From: Enterobacteriaceae bacterium
GTDB lineage: Bacteria; Pseudomonadota; Gammaproteobacteria; Enterobacterales; Enterobacteriaceae
Length of the DNA: 54,498 bases
Direction of reading: 5' to 3'
Assembly (NCBI GenBank): GCA_031261005.1
Contig: JAISKF010000046.1
Span: 1-54,498, forward strand
Shown: piece by piece, positions 19,290 through 28,380 of the stretch
Layout: every line of letters begins with the position of its first letter
How positions within the stretch are numbered: the stretch's first letter is position 1
Made by a program: the position numbers and the translations under genes
Notes under the pieces: generated by a model
Told to the model about the DNA's origin: nothing
Databases searched by the model: none
Seen by the model: only the letters and a program-made list of their open reading frames with translations

Positions 19290-20264
19290 ATGAAGCCATC
19301 AATCATCGCTTATAAAGCGCTTCCGTCAGAACTGCTTGATAAGCTGAAAGCGCATTTTACTGTGACGGCATTCGACACTATTAATAACCATAACCACACA
19401 GAGTTTATTCATGCGTTAAAACATGCAGAAGGTATGGTCGGTGCAGGTTTGAATGTGGATAAATACCTGCTTGATCTCGCACCGAAGCTGCGTGCAATTT
19501 CGACTATTTCTGCCGGTTATGACAATTTCGATGTTGATGCGCTGACAGCGCGCAAAATTGCGCTGATGCACACACCCGATGCACTGACGGATACCGTTGC
19601 TGATACCATTATGGCGCTGGTGCTTGCCAGTGCTCGGCGCATTGTTAATGTAGCGGAACGAGTCAAGGCGGGAGAATGGGTAGCAAGTATTGATAAGGGC
19701 TGGTTTGGCTGCGATGTTCACCATAAAACGATGGGGATTATCGGCTTAGGCCGCATCGGCTCTGCGCTGGCGCAGCGCGCTCATTTTGGTTTTGGCATGA
19801 ATATCATCTATAACACGCGCAAGCGGAACATGACGGCGGAAGCGCGTTTTAATGCAGTTTATATGGAGCTGGATCAGCTATTAGCCGCTGCTGATTTTGT
19901 TTGTCTGATCTTACCGCTGAACAGTGAAACACATCATTTGATTAATGCTGAACGATTCGCACAGATGAAAGCCAGCGCGTTTTTTATTAATGCCGGACGC
20001 GGTGCGGTTGTTGATGAATCCGCGTTGATTCATGCGCTGCAAAATAAACAAATTGCCGGTGCGGGATTAGATGTTTTTGAGCAAGAGCCGGTTTCGCCGG
20101 ACTCGCCGTTGTTATCCATGCCAAATGTCGTTGCCGTTCCTCATATCGGCTCTGCCACATTTGAGGCTCGCTATGCTATGGCGGAAACCGCCGTGAATAA
20201 TCTGATCATCGCGTTAACTGGCAGTATCAAAGGCAACTGTGTTAATCCGCAAGTGCTGGACTGA
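19290..20264 (+). CDS. ghrB: Glyoxylate/hydroxypyruvate/2-ketogluconate reductase GhrB
   Basis: A 324-residue D-2-hydroxyacid dehydrogenase, the same length as E. coli GhrB (TkrA). The NAD(P)-binding motif [12 protein letters not shown] is at about residues 150-161. The catalytic Arg lies in [11 protein letters not shown], the Glu in VFEQEP, and the His in VPHIGSAT. It reduces glyoxylate, hydroxypyruvate and 2-ketogluconate with NADPH. The ATG at 19290 is chosen over 19284 because GAGG sits at the proper distance and the protein then matches the family N-terminus ([12 protein letters not shown]). A terminator-like hairpin follows. Confidence 0.95.
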   Translation: MKPSIIAYKALPSELLDKLKAHFTVTAFDTINNHNHTEFIHALKHAEGMVGAGLNVDKYLLDLAPKLRAISTISAGYDNFDVDALTARKIALMHTPDALTDTVADTIMALVLASARRIVNVAERVKAGEWVASIDKGWFGCDVHHKTMGIIGLGRIGSALAQRAHFGFGMNIIYNTRKRNMTAEARFNAVYMELDQLLAAADFVCLILPLNSETHHLINAERFAQMKASAFFINAGRGAVVDESALIHALQNKQIAGAGLDVFEQEPVSPDSPLLSMPNVVAVPHIGSATFEARYAMAETAVNNLIIALTGSIKGNCVNPQVLD

Positions 20265-20282
20265 CACTGCATACCGAAATCA

Positions 20283-20317
20283 AACTTGAGCAATGACTTT
20301 CCCATTGCTCAAGTTGT
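20283..20317 (+). terminator. Terminator hairpin between ghrB and avtA
   Basis: A perfect 13-bp stem (20283-20295 with 20303-20315) with a 7-nt loop, followed by TTGTTGT. The U tract is interrupted, so termination may be partial. Confidence 0.7.
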
Positions 20318-20378
20318 TGTCCGGCGGTATCGTTACCAATCATATTTTCCCGCTCATAACTTCGGCACATTAACCAAC

Positions 20379-21629
20379 ATGACATATTCATCTTTTGGCG
20401 AAAAATTTACTCGTTTCTCCGGTATCACTCAGTTGATGAGTGACTTAAATGATGGTTTGCGGACACCCGGCGCAATTATGCTCGGCGGCGGGAATCCGGC
20501 GAAAATTCCAGAAATGCTGGACTATTTCACCCGATTATGTGCCGATCTGCTGGCACAAGGTAAGCTGACTGATGCGTTATGCAATTATGACGGACCGCAA
20601 GGAAAAAATACCTTTTTAACGGCGCTCGCAGAGATGCTAAGTAAAGAATTCGGCTGGCAAATCGAAGCGAAAAACATCGCGTTAACCAACGGCAGCCAGA
20701 GCGCATTTTTCTACCTGTTTAATCTTTTTGCCGGTCATCAGCCTGATGGTCAGGTTAAGAAAGTGCTGTTTCCGCTTACGCCGGAATACGTTGGTTATGC
20801 CGATACGGGGATTGAAGATGACTTACTGGTTTCTTATAAACCGACCATCGAATTGCTGCCGGACGGCATGTTTAAATATCACGTTGATTTTGACCATCTG
20901 CATGTTGGCGATGATATTGGTTTGATGTGCGTATCCCGTCCGACCAATCCGACCGGCAATGTCTTAACTGATGAAGAGATCATGCGACTGGACGCAATCG
21001 CGCATCAGAAAGGCATTCCGCTGATTATTGATAATGCTTACGGCGTACCGTTCCCAAACATTATTTTCAGTGAAGCTACGCCGTTATGGAATCCAAATAT
21101 CATTTTGTGCATGAGTTTATCCAAGCTGGGGCTACCAGGTGCGCGCTGCGGTATTATTATTGCTGATGAAAAAACGATTCAATCTATCAGCAATATGAAC
21201 GGTATTGTCAGTCTGGCGCCGGGTGGAATTGGACCTGAATTAGTGCTGGAAATGATTAAACGCGGCGATCTGCTGAAATTATCTCAGCAGGTGATCCAGC
21301 CGTTCTATCAACAGCGCGTTGAGCAAACGTTAGCCATTATCCGCCGCTATCTGCCAGTTGAACGCTGTTTAGTGCATAAACCAGAGGGAGCGATTTTCCT
21401 CTGGTTATGGTTTAAAGATCTACCGATTAGCTGCCAAATGTTATACCAACGTTTGAAAGCGCGCGGCGTGCTGATGGTGCCTGGTCATCACTTTTTTCCG
21501 GGTTTAGAACAAGAATGGCAGCATACTCAACAATGTATGCGAATGAACTATGTACCGGAACCAGAATTAATTGAGCGCGGCATTACAATTTTGGCAGAGG
21601 AGATCGAACGGGCGCACCGCGAGGGCTAA
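20379..21629 (+). CDS. avtA: Valine-pyruvate aminotransferase AvtA
   Basis: A 416-residue class I/II PLP aminotransferase (E. coli AvtA 417 aa). It interconverts valine and pyruvate with 2-oxoisovalerate and alanine. The PLP lysine lies in CMSLSKLGLPGARCG, the pyridoxal-Asp in PLIIDNAYG, and the carboxylate Arg near CMRMNYV. ATG at 20379 (MTYSSFGEKFTRFSGI) matches homologues; the frame is open upstream to 20286 but that part overlaps the terminator hairpin. A 7-bp CCCCG/CGGGG hairpin at 21658-21680 follows, without a T run. Confidence 0.95.
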   Translation: MTYSSFGEKFTRFSGITQLMSDLNDGLRTPGAIMLGGGNPAKIPEMLDYFTRLCADLLAQGKLTDALCNYDGPQGKNTFLTALAEMLSKEFGWQIEAKNIALTNGSQSAFFYLFNLFAGHQPDGQVKKVLFPLTPEYVGYADTGIEDDLLVSYKPTIELLPDGMFKYHVDFDHLHVGDDIGLMCVSRPTNPTGNVLTDEEIMRLDAIAHQKGIPLIIDNAYGVPFPNIIFSEATPLWNPNIILCMSLSKLGLPGARCGIIIADEKTIQSISNMNGIVSLAPGGIGPELVLEMIKRGDLLKLSQQVIQPFYQQRVEQTLAIIRRYLPVERCLVHKPEGAIFLWLWFKDLPISCQMLYQRLKARGVLMVPGHHFFPGLEQEWQHTQQCMRMNYVPEPELIERGITILAEEIERAHREG

Positions 21630-21819
21630 AAATCTGATGCTATTATTTTAAACTACATTCCCCGTTATTATGGCGGGGAAAAATTTCGCCCGCGATCTAT
21701 TATTTATACTCAATAACCACATTTTTTTAACAACTATATTCTCATTTTTTGCACTGAGTGCTATAACTCTTCTATTCAACATAATTTGTTAAGCAACGAA
21801 ATATTATCAGGACGAAATC

Positions 21820-21849
21820 ATGATGTGTTTGATGGATAGCGAACGATGA
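21820..21849 (+). other. Possible 9-codon upstream ORF overlapping the yidQ start
   Basis: AGGACGAAATC precedes ATG at 21820. The frame encodes MMCLMDSER and stops at TGA 21847-21849, overlapping the ATG of the lipoprotein gene (21846-21848). It has a better ribosome binding site than the lipoprotein gene itself, which would suit translational coupling. Confidence 0.3.
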
Positions 21850-22241
21850 TAACTTGCGCTAAACGTTCTTTATTGCCGGTCTGTACCAGCTCAAGCCTGT
21901 TTTTATTGGCGGGTTGCAGCAGCCTGATGGCTCATGTTGCGCCTTATGAAGGCTATTATTCCGGCACAACTAATGATGCAAAGATGATCTCTGATGACAG
22001 TAATGGTTGGGTAATGCGCTCGCTGCTGGTTATTGATCTACCTTTCTCCGCCGCTTTAGATACCGTTCTACTGCCTTACGATTATTATCGTTCCGATGAC
22101 AGCGAAAGCAGAGAATCACCGCGCAAAAAAATCTCTGAATCAGATGAAGAGAAACAAGCCAGCGGTCAGTTGCAAGGCTCCGGTTATGTCGAACCTGACA
22201 ATGAACACACAGACTCATCAACCGATATATCTCCTAAATAA
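21846..22241 (+). CDS. yidQ: YidQ/YceK-like (DUF1375) lipoprotein
   Basis: A 131-residue predicted lipoprotein: a hydrophobic signal ending in the lipobox LAGC (Cys24). A DUF1375-type core follows with Y-G-Y-Y-S-G-T, then WVMRSLLVIDLPFSAALDTVLLPYDYY, recalling E. coli YidQ and YceK. Neighbouring yidR supports the yidQ assignment. Unlike those short relatives it carries an extra acidic Ser/Asp/Glu-rich tail of about 50 residues. The last codons and the stop lie in a sequence matching the terminus of repeat family 2 (CCTAAATAATTCAAGTTGC). Function unknown; located in the envelope. Confidence 0.8.
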   Translation: MITCAKRSLLPVCTSSSLFLLAGCSSLMAHVAPYEGYYSGTTNDAKMISDDSNGWVMRSLLVIDLPFSAALDTVLLPYDYYRSDDSESRESPRKKISESDEEKQASGQLQGSGYVEPDNEHTDSSTDISPK

Positions 22242-22254
22242 TTCAAGTTGCATC
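22228..22254 (+). repeat. Solo terminus of repeat family 2
   Basis: The sequence ATATCTCCTAAATAATTC followed by AAGTTGCATC closely matches the left end of the family-2 element at 34833 (ATACCCTGAATAATTC, AAGTTGCATC). It includes the yidQ stop codon and leads directly into a family-1 element. Confidence 0.6.
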
Positions 22255-22259
22255 GAATC

Positions 22260-22407
22260 GATAATAATTCGTAGGGGCGGCAACCTGCCGCCCGTAAAAC
22301 CATCGCGTTGTTAATACAGGCGGCAGATTGCCGCCCCTACGTGAAAATCATATAATCTTTTGAAATTTATCGTAATAATATAACTTCTTATCCGAAAATT
22401 AGATTAG
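22260..22407 (+). repeat. Family-1 element, copy D lacking the left terminus
   Basis: A short left arm (GATAATAATTC), both GC-rich hairpins (GTAGGGGCGGCAACC..., ...GATTGCCGCCCCTAC), right arm and right terminus (CTTATCCGAAAATTAGATTA). The right end touches the kbp stop codon. It lies between convergent yidQ and kbp. Confidence 0.85.
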
Positions 22408-22854
22408 TTAGATTTTAGGAATACGCAAAACCTGTCCCGGATAAATTTTATCAGGGTGGCTTAACATCGGTTTATTAGCTTCAAAGATCTGCATATATTT
22501 ATTGGCATCACCATACTGAGATTTAGCAATCGCGCTGAGCGTATCGCCATTTTTCACGGTATAGAAATTACCTTCTTCGTCGGGTTTCGCTGCCGTAACA
22601 TTATCTTCAACTTTACCGATAGAAGCGACGTTGCCCAAAATAACCCGAATCTTCTCTTTTATGCTCTGATCTGCCGTTTCACCGCCGATAATCACTTTGT
22701 CATCATCAACTTTAATATCGACTTTATCTGAACCCGGCAAACCCATTTTTTTCAAATGCTCTTTTAGTTTCTCTGCTTTATCTTCTGACTTACCAGAGAC
22801 ACTATCCCAAAGTTTCTCACCTGCGTCTTTCACAAAATCGAATAACGATCCCAT
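22408..22854 (-). CDS. kbp: Potassium-binding protein Kbp (YgaU), BON-LysM
   Basis: A 148-residue protein: N-terminal FDFVKDAGEKLWD as in E. coli Kbp, a BON domain (about residues 25-88) and a C-terminal LysM domain (about 97-147; FYTVKNGDTLSAIAKSQYG, YPGQVLRIP). E. coli Kbp binds K+ and is cytoplasmic; no signal peptide is seen here either. ATG at 22854 follows GGAGAAG. A family-1 repeat abuts its stop codon. Confidence 0.95.
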   Translation of the reverse strand: MGSLFDFVKDAGEKLWDSVSGKSEDKAEKLKEHLKKMGLPGSDKVDIKVDDDKVIIGGETADQSIKEKIRVILGNVASIGKVEDNVTAAKPDEEGNFYTVKNGDTLSAIAKSQYGDANKYMQIFEANKPMLSHPDKIYPGQVLRIPKI

Positions 22855-22965
22855 ATCTTCTCCAACAACAATTAAATAACATTAAAATTGCTTAATTATA
22901 TTTAAGCACCGCACGATAAGTATAGATTAGTCAGTATAGATGAGATATAGCCCATATTAAACTCT

Positions 22966-24270
22966 TCATTTACTAAGACACTCATCACGCTCAACGCCAG
23001 TAATAAATAATTGCGTAAAACCGTCAACTTCGCGCATATACGCAACATATTCACCATTCGGGGAAAACACCACCGCATCAGGGCAAGGCGGCGGATTAGT
23101 TTTTTCCGTTAAGCGCGTCACGACGCCGCTATTCACATCACAAATCACCACGCTGCCTTCCATAATAAATGCCAGATTGCGTCCGTCAGGACTCCAGCTA
23201 AAGGCTGAATCTACGCAAAACTCGCCATCAGTCACTTGCTTTGGCTCGCCGCCCTCCGGTGATACCAGCCACACTTGTACCACATCAAAATCATCTTTCA
23301 TCAGAAAGGCGATTTTACTGCCGTCCGGTGAACTCCGCAGCCAGTGGCGCGGATTGGTGATAACACCAGGATAACGCCGATCGCCGCTATACGTTAAGCG
23401 GCGCTGTACCACTCCGGCTGGCGGTGCGGGAAGCGTATTTTCCGTTCCTGTTAGTGGGTACTCACTGGGTCTCGCGTAATCCGCCAATGATTCCGGTAAA
23501 TCAACAATAAAAACTTCCGATAACTTACTGCCATCTTCTGCTTTAGTATCACCAATAAACGCCAGCGCCCAACGCTGCACCGAGCCATCGGACTTCACAT
23601 AACCATGAGTGCCGATCCAGCCCTCTTCATAAGCGCGATTAATTTCATCACTGCCGAGTTCCGGCGCGGTGACGGTAGCACTCACCAGCACACAAAAATG
23701 GCTGCCGCTATATTCATGCGGATTTTGTACGTCAACTGCCACCGGACGCAATGGCAGCGCGATTCCCACATTGCGCTGATCAAATTCCGCGCCTAATTCG
23801 TGCATCAAATGATCGTTATAGGTAAAACTCAAACGACTACCATCAGGACTAAATACATGCACATGCGAACCGCCGCGCAGCGCACCCGCCGTAAACGGCG
23901 GCGTAATATCCAATGCGTCCAGTGTCACAGCTTGCTGACGATTCGGTTCAGTGACAATCACACCGCGCCGATGATGAAAATCATAATGCCATTGTTGATC
24001 GGGCTTATCCGGACTATGGATAAAAGCATAACGCACCGGTTCGACCGGACTTACCGTGACCACTCCGACATAACATTCCGGCGCTGCCTGATAAATAATT
24101 TCAACTTCACAGGTATCAATATTCACCCGTTCAATAGTTTTTCCGGTAAATGATGCACCGTTAGGGCGCACGTCATAAACCAGCCATTGGCTGTCTGGCG
24201 TCCAAACGTTGATATTGGTTAACTGATGATTGCAAGGCGTATAAGTCATTTGTTTTTCTAATTCGCGCAT
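22966..24270 (-). CDS. yidR: YidR, DUF3748 TolB-like beta-propeller protein
   Basis: A 434-residue protein close to E. coli YidR: NINVWTPDSQWLVYDVRPNGASFTGKTIERVN, WHYDFHHRRGVIV, and several WD40-like/TolB repeats (FSPDGSRLSFTYND, SSPDGSKIAFLMKD, WSPDGRNLAFIM, FSPNGEYVAYMRE). No signal peptide is evident, unlike TolB. Function unknown. The ATG at 24270 is used because AGGA lies 7 nt upstream; the frame extends to a TTG at 24276. yidQ nearby mirrors E. coli. Confidence 0.9.
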   Translation of the reverse strand: MRELEKQMTYTPCNHQLTNINVWTPDSQWLVYDVRPNGASFTGKTIERVNIDTCEVEIIYQAAPECYVGVVTVSPVEPVRYAFIHSPDKPDQQWHYDFHHRRGVIVTEPNRQQAVTLDALDITPPFTAGALRGGSHVHVFSPDGSRLSFTYNDHLMHELGAEFDQRNVGIALPLRPVAVDVQNPHEYSGSHFCVLVSATVTAPELGSDEINRAYEEGWIGTHGYVKSDGSVQRWALAFIGDTKAEDGSKLSEVFIVDLPESLADYARPSEYPLTGTENTLPAPPAGVVQRRLTYSGDRRYPGVITNPRHWLRSSPDGSKIAFLMKDDFDVVQVWLVSPEGGEPKQVTDGEFCVDSAFSWSPDGRNLAFIMEGSVVICDVNSGVVTRLTEKTNPPPCPDAVVFSPNGEYVAYMREVDGFTQLFITGVERDECLSK

Positions 24271-24296
24271 AATCAATTCCTGACTTTTATCGGTAA

Positions 24297-24469
24297 TTAA
24301 CCTGAATTTCAGATAAGAATTTATATTATTACTATAAATTTCAACTAATTATATTATTTTCGTAGGGACTGCAATCTGCCGCCCGCCAGACCACGGTGAA
24401 ATCAACAGGCGGCAAAGTATCACCTTTACAAATGATTATTTATTATCAATCTATTAACCTATATTTTTA
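24297..24469 (-). repeat. Family-1 element, copy E, reverse orientation
   Basis: Begins with the right terminus in reverse (TTAACCTGAATTTCAGATAA), then the reversed right arm, a degraded GC-rich core (GTAGGGACTGCAATCTGCCG), a partly lost second hairpin, and the left arm (TATTATCAATCTATTAACCT) running to the stop codon of niaP. The outer left terminus is missing. The niaP stop lies inside the arm. Confidence 0.85.
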
Positions 24470-25705
24470 CGGAATTAAATCCATTTGCCGCGTTTCTTTA
24501 CCCAGCCAAATCACGGCAGCAACGGCAACCATAATAGAGGCACAAAACAGACTGAAAATCAGGGTGATGGAGCTGTTTATTGCCACCATATAACCCACCA
24601 TTAAAGGACCGAGAATCCCGCCGACACGTCCAATCGCTGCTGCCATTCCTGCACCTGTGGCACGGATCGCCGTAGGATACTGCTCTGGCGTGTAGGCATA
24701 CAGCGCGCCCCATGCACCTAAGTTAAAGAAAGAGAGCAACATGCCGAAGATCAGCAATTGGCTGATGCTTTCAGAGTCACCAAAGAAATAAGCAGAAACC
24801 GCTGTTCCTGTCAGATAGGTTGCCAGTACAAACTTGCGCCCGAAGCGCTCAATCAGCCATGCCGCCGTGTAGTAACCGGGTAATTGCGCCAGCGTCATAA
24901 TCAACACATACTGGAAACTCTTCACTAAGCTAAAGCCTTTAAGCATCATCACGCTTGGCAGCCACAGGAACATGCCGTAATACGAAAACACGACACAAAA
25001 CCAGAGAATCCACAGCATTATCGTCGCCCGTCGATAATCCGCAGACCAAACGGCTTTGATATTACTTAGAATCGACGGCTTCTGCTGTTTCCTTTCATTA
25101 CGATTAAAGTGCGGGGAATCCGGTAAACTCCAGCGCAGATAGATCGCATAAAATGCAGGTAATGCGCTGATCAGCATAGCTATACGCCAGCCGAAATTAG
25201 GAATAACAAAGTAGGAGATCAACGCGGCAGCCAACCAGCCAAACGCCCAAAAACTTTCCAGCAGCACAACGATACGCCCGCGTTCGTGGGACGCCACACT
25301 TTCCGCCACCAGCGTTGATGCTACCGGCAACTCGCCGCCAAGCCCCATACCGATAATAAAGCGCAGCACCAGCAATGCACCTAATGTGGAGACCAGCGCC
25401 GTCAAGCCGCTGCCGACACTAAACAGCAGCAACGTTACAATAAACGCTGATTTGCGTCCGGTGCGATCCGCCATCACCCCAAAAACAAACGCGCCGATCG
25501 CCATGCCGATAGAATTGATGCTGCCAATCCAACCCATTTGCTGAGCGGTTAACCCCCAATCTTGTTTGAGCGCAGCCAGTAAAAATGACAGCAACCCGAC
25601 ATCTAACGCATCGAACATCCAGCCAACACCAGCAATAGTGAGCAGCTTATGTCTCGATACCGTTTTTTGTATTAACGTCTTTCGTGAAGTTGTTGCGTGT
25701 GGCAC
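24467..25705 (-). CDS. niaP: MFS transporter, NiaP-type niacin/nicotinamide carrier
   Basis: A 412-residue major-facilitator protein with 12 predicted helices. It shows strong recalled similarity to Bacillus subtilis NiaP (YceI): GWMFDALDVGLLSFLLAAL, GSINSIGMAIGAFVFGVMADRTGRK, MGLGGELPVASTLV, LLESFWAFGWLAAALISYF, YAYTPEQYPTAIRATGAG. NiaP takes up nicotinate and nicotinamide for NAD synthesis. The start is GTG at 25705 with GGGAG upstream. The C-terminal codons run straight into the family-1 element, which supplies the TAA stop. Related aromatic-acid carriers are the main alternative. Confidence 0.85.
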   Translation of the reverse strand: MPHATTSRKTLIQKTVSRHKLLTIAGVGWMFDALDVGLLSFLLAALKQDWGLTAQQMGWIGSINSIGMAIGAFVFGVMADRTGRKSAFIVTLLLFSVGSGLTALVSTLGALLVLRFIIGMGLGGELPVASTLVAESVASHERGRIVVLLESFWAFGWLAAALISYFVIPNFGWRIAMLISALPAFYAIYLRWSLPDSPHFNRNERKQQKPSILSNIKAVWSADYRRATIMLWILWFCVVFSYYGMFLWLPSVMMLKGFSLVKSFQYVLIMTLAQLPGYYTAAWLIERFGRKFVLATYLTGTAVSAYFFGDSESISQLLIFGMLLSFFNLGAWGALYAYTPEQYPTAIRATGAGMAAAIGRVGGILGPLMVGYMVAINSSITLIFSLFCASIMVAVAAVIWLGKETRQMDLIP

Positions 25706-26031
25706 TGACTTAATCTCCCATATAGAAATTCATTGCTTTTTATCAGGCAAAAAAGTGAGACAGAATCGTATAGAGCGCATTCATCTATAAACTAAATTAA
25801 TGAACAATTCATGAATAATTAATGAAGAAAGCACGTCCGAATATACGCTAAGGTATATCGCCATGTGTTATTGCAGGTTTCCTGAATGACCAGTGATAAC
25901 AGCATCTATGATCTGGTACAACAATTTTTTCCTTTTTTGAGGGAAAATTATTTATAAGAATATTTTTAATATATTGTTTTATTTATAAATAATGAAATTA
26001 ACAGATAGATTAAGCCCAAATTTTGAACAAT
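25706..26031. other. Gene-free stretch upstream of niaP
   Basis: About 330 bp of AT-rich sequence holding the niaP promoter region on the minus strand. No credible ORF or strong structure was seen before the terminator at 26032. Confidence 0.45.
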
Positions 26032-26066
26032 AAAAAGTCCGTTAGACATAACTTGCTCTAACGGAC
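26032..26066 (-). terminator. Terminator of the yegP-like gene
   Basis: Stem GTCCGTTAGA (26037-26046) with TCTAACGGAC (26057-26066); on the minus strand it is followed by TTTTTATTG. It lies 110 bp after the stop of the yegP-like gene. Confidence 0.88.
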
Positions 26067-26175
26067 AAAGCCCAACAAGGTTACAAGGTGCAAACAACTG
26101 ATTAAAACAAGATTGCTACATCATCTATTACTGCCGTGCTGCCTATATTTGTACTTACTAAATTGCCCTGTCCAA

Positions 26176-26511
26176 TCAAATAGTCAAATCGACAATTTGT
26201 GCATTGGGAGCATTGTGGCTAACGGAGGTGATGCCATCGTCGCGTGATTGCTCGGTGGTATACATCTGGCTGGTACCGATCACCTGACCGTTAGATGCCT
26301 TTAAACTAAATGTAAATTTGCCGTTTGACGCGACTTTCTTTTCAAAATGCTTAATATTTTTGGCGTGAGTTTTCACTGATTCAATACCATTTTGGCAATT
26401 TGCTTTGGTGGTATAGCCTTCACTAGCAAGAATAATCTGACCATTTCCTGCTTTTAGGTGGAAATAAAACTGTTCATTTTTACCAAGAAAGATTTCAAAT
26501 TTTGCACTCAT
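26176..26511 (-). CDS. yegP: DUF1508 (YegP/UPF0339) protein
   Basis: A 111-residue protein made of two DUF1508 repeats: FEIFLGKNEQFYFHLKAGNGQIILASEGYTTKANCQNGI (about 5-43) and FEKKVASNGKFTFSLKASNGQVIGTSQMYTTEQSRDDGI (about 56-94). Each has the NGQ-I-x-S-x-YTTK pattern of the family. E. coli YegP has the same two-repeat build and length; function unknown. Monocistronic, with its own terminator and a duplicated 17-bp sequence just upstream of the start. Confidence 0.88.
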   Translation of the reverse strand: MSAKFEIFLGKNEQFYFHLKAGNGQIILASEGYTTKANCQNGIESVKTHAKNIKHFEKKVASNGKFTFSLKASNGQVIGTSQMYTTEQSRDDGITSVSHNAPNAQIVDLTI

Positions 26512-26523
26512 TGTCAGCTCACC

Positions 26524-26557
26524 TTAGTTATTAAAACGGTTTAGTTATTAAAACGGT
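26524..26557. repeat. Perfect 17-bp tandem duplication before the yegP-like gene
   Basis: TTAGTTATTAAAACGGT occurs twice without a gap (26524-26540 and 26541-26557), 13 bp upstream of the start codon, so it falls in the 5' untranslated region or promoter. Confidence 0.8.
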
Positions 26558-26907
26558 TCACCCATCAAAATCTATTGGATATATCAAATCATCGTCTTAA
26601 AAAGAGCTGAATCACATCACGAAAATAAACTCTTTTTAACCGATTGTAATAAGCATAGTTGATGACTCACACTCTGGTAGTAATTTGATTAAGAAAAATA
26701 CAGAGTAAATCGTCACTACCAGTGATAGGCAATATCATCGCCAGATTTGTAGGGATAGAAATTAAATTAATGTTAATATTGTTCGCTTAATGTGCCTGAT
26801 ATGATGTTATCAGGTAAATAAATAGTGATAACAAAGAGTAATAATCGTATCCGCTAAAAATTTATTCAGTTTTTTATCGGTAATTCCCTGTAACTAAGGA
26901 TCGAAGA
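26558..26907. other. Divergent promoter region between yegP-like and malic enzyme genes
   Basis: 350 bp, AT-rich, with no credible gene. A near palindrome (CTGGTAGTAATTTG ... CACTACCAGTGATA) lies at about 26670-26735. No clear operator could be assigned. Confidence 0.4.
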
Positions 26908-28200
26908 ATGGATCAACAATTAAAGCAAACGGCTCTTGATTTCCACCAATTCCCTGTCGCAGGAAAAATACAAGTCGTTCCCACCAAGCCCCTCGCCACA
27001 CAACATGATTTAGCGCTGGCTTATTCGCCGGGTGTTGCTGCGCCTTGTTTAGAAATCGCCGAAGATCCGCAGGCATCTTATAAATATACCGCGCGCGGCA
27101 ATCTGGTTGGTGTAATTTCCAATGGCAGCGCGGTACTGGGTTTGGGTAATATCGGCGCGCTTGCCGGTAAACCGGTGATGGAAGGTAAAGGCGTTCTGTT
27201 TAAGAAATTTGCCGGTATTGATGTGTTTGACATCGAAATTGATGAGGCAGATCCCGATAAACTGATCGATATTATCGCGTCGTTAGAACCGACGTTCGGC
27301 GGCATCAACCTTGAAGATATTAAAGCGCCGGAGTGTTTCCATATTGAGAAAACCTTACGTCAGCGCATGAATATTCCGGTATTCCATGATGATCAGCACG
27401 GCACGGCGATTATCTGTGCAGCGGCGGTTCTGAATGGGCTGCGCGTGGTCAATAAGCAAATCGCCGAAGTAAAACTGGTCGTTTCCGGCGCAGGTGCGGC
27501 AGCGATTGCCTGCCTTAATTTGCTGGTTTCCTTAGGTATGAAGAAACAGCACATTACTGTCTGCGATTCGCGCGGTGTGATCTATCAAGGTCGCGACAAA
27601 AATATGGAAGAAAATAAAGCGCTGTACGCAGTAATTGATAACGGCAAACGCACGCTGGCGGAAGTGATCGATGGCGCTGATGTGTTTCTTGGCTGTTCTG
27701 GCGCAGGCGTATTAACGCAAGAGATGGTAAAAGTGATGGCGGGCAGTCCGCTGATTTTGGCACTGGCAAATCCAGAACCGGAAATTCTGCCGCCGCTGGC
27801 GAAAGCGGTGCGTCCTGATGCTATTGTGTGTACCGGTCGCTCTGACTATCCAAACCAAGTCAACAATGTACTGTGCTTCCCGTTCCTGTTTCGCGGTGCG
27901 TTAGATGTCGGCGCTACCGTTATCAATGAAGAAATGAAACTGGCAGCCGTTCGTGCCATTGCAGATTTAACGCTGGAAGCGCCGAGTGAAACGCTCTCCT
28001 CTGCTTATGGCAACCAGAAGATCAGTTTTGGTACGGAATACATTATTCCTAAACCGTTTGATCCGCGCCTGATGGTGCGCGTTGCTCCGGCTGTCGCGCA
28101 AGCCGCAATGGATTCCGGCGTAGCAAAACGTCCGATTGCAGACATGAATACGTATATCGAACATTTAACCAGTTTGTCGGCAAAACTGATTCGTTTATAA
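26908..28200 (+). CDS. maeB: NADP-type malic enzyme, single domain (MaeB-like without the PTA domain)
   Basis: A 430-residue protein covering the whole catalytic half of E. coli MaeB. It has YSPGVAAPC with the catalytic Tyr (about residue 36) and [28 protein letters not shown]. The catalytic Lys region [17 protein letters not shown], metal-binding EDIKAPECF and HDDQHGTA, the nucleotide fold [15 protein letters not shown] and ALANPEPEI are also present. It decarboxylates malate to pyruvate. MaeB in E. coli is about 759 aa, with a C-terminal phosphotransacetylase-like regulatory domain. Here the protein ends just after [14 protein letters not shown] and a family-1 repeat follows about 30 bp later. 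ATG at 26908 follows AAGGA. Confidence 0.93.
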   Translation: MDQQLKQTALDFHQFPVAGKIQVVPTKPLATQHDLALAYSPGVAAPCLEIAEDPQASYKYTARGNLVGVISNGSAVLGLGNIGALAGKPVMEGKGVLFKKFAGIDVFDIEIDEADPDKLIDIIASLEPTFGGINLEDIKAPECFHIEKTLRQRMNIPVFHDDQHGTAIICAAAVLNGLRVVNKQIAEVKLVVSGAGAAAIACLNLLVSLGMKKQHITVCDSRGVIYQGRDKNMEENKALYAVIDNGKRTLAEVIDGADVFLGCSGAGVLTQEMVKVMAGSPLILALANPEPEILPPLAKAVRPDAIVCTGRSDYPNQVNNVLCFPFLFRGALDVGATVINEEMKLAAVRAIADLTLEAPSETLSSAYGNQKISFGTEYIIPKPFDPRLMVRVAPAVAQAAMDSGVAKRPIADMNTYIEHLTSLSAKLIRL

Positions 28201-28232
28201 CGAAAGGATAAACAAGTGGTTGTGAAGAGGAA

Positions 28233-28380
28233 TTAAGAATCATTTGTCAGGGCGGCAACCTGCCGCCCGTTGATTTCATTGTGGTTTGGCGGGCGACAGG
28301 TTGTCGCCCCTACGCAAAAATTACATAATCATTTGAAATTCATCAAAAAAATATAATTTCTTATCCGAAGTTCAGGTTAA
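28233..28380 (+). repeat. Family-1 element, copy F
   Basis: Starts near the first hairpin (ATTTGTCAGGGCGGCAACC; GTAG altered to GTCAG), then spacer (GTTGATTTCATTGTGGTTTG), second hairpin with GACAGGTTGTC, right arm, and right terminus CTTATCCGAAGTTCAGGTTAA. It lies directly after the malic enzyme gene. Confidence 0.85.
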
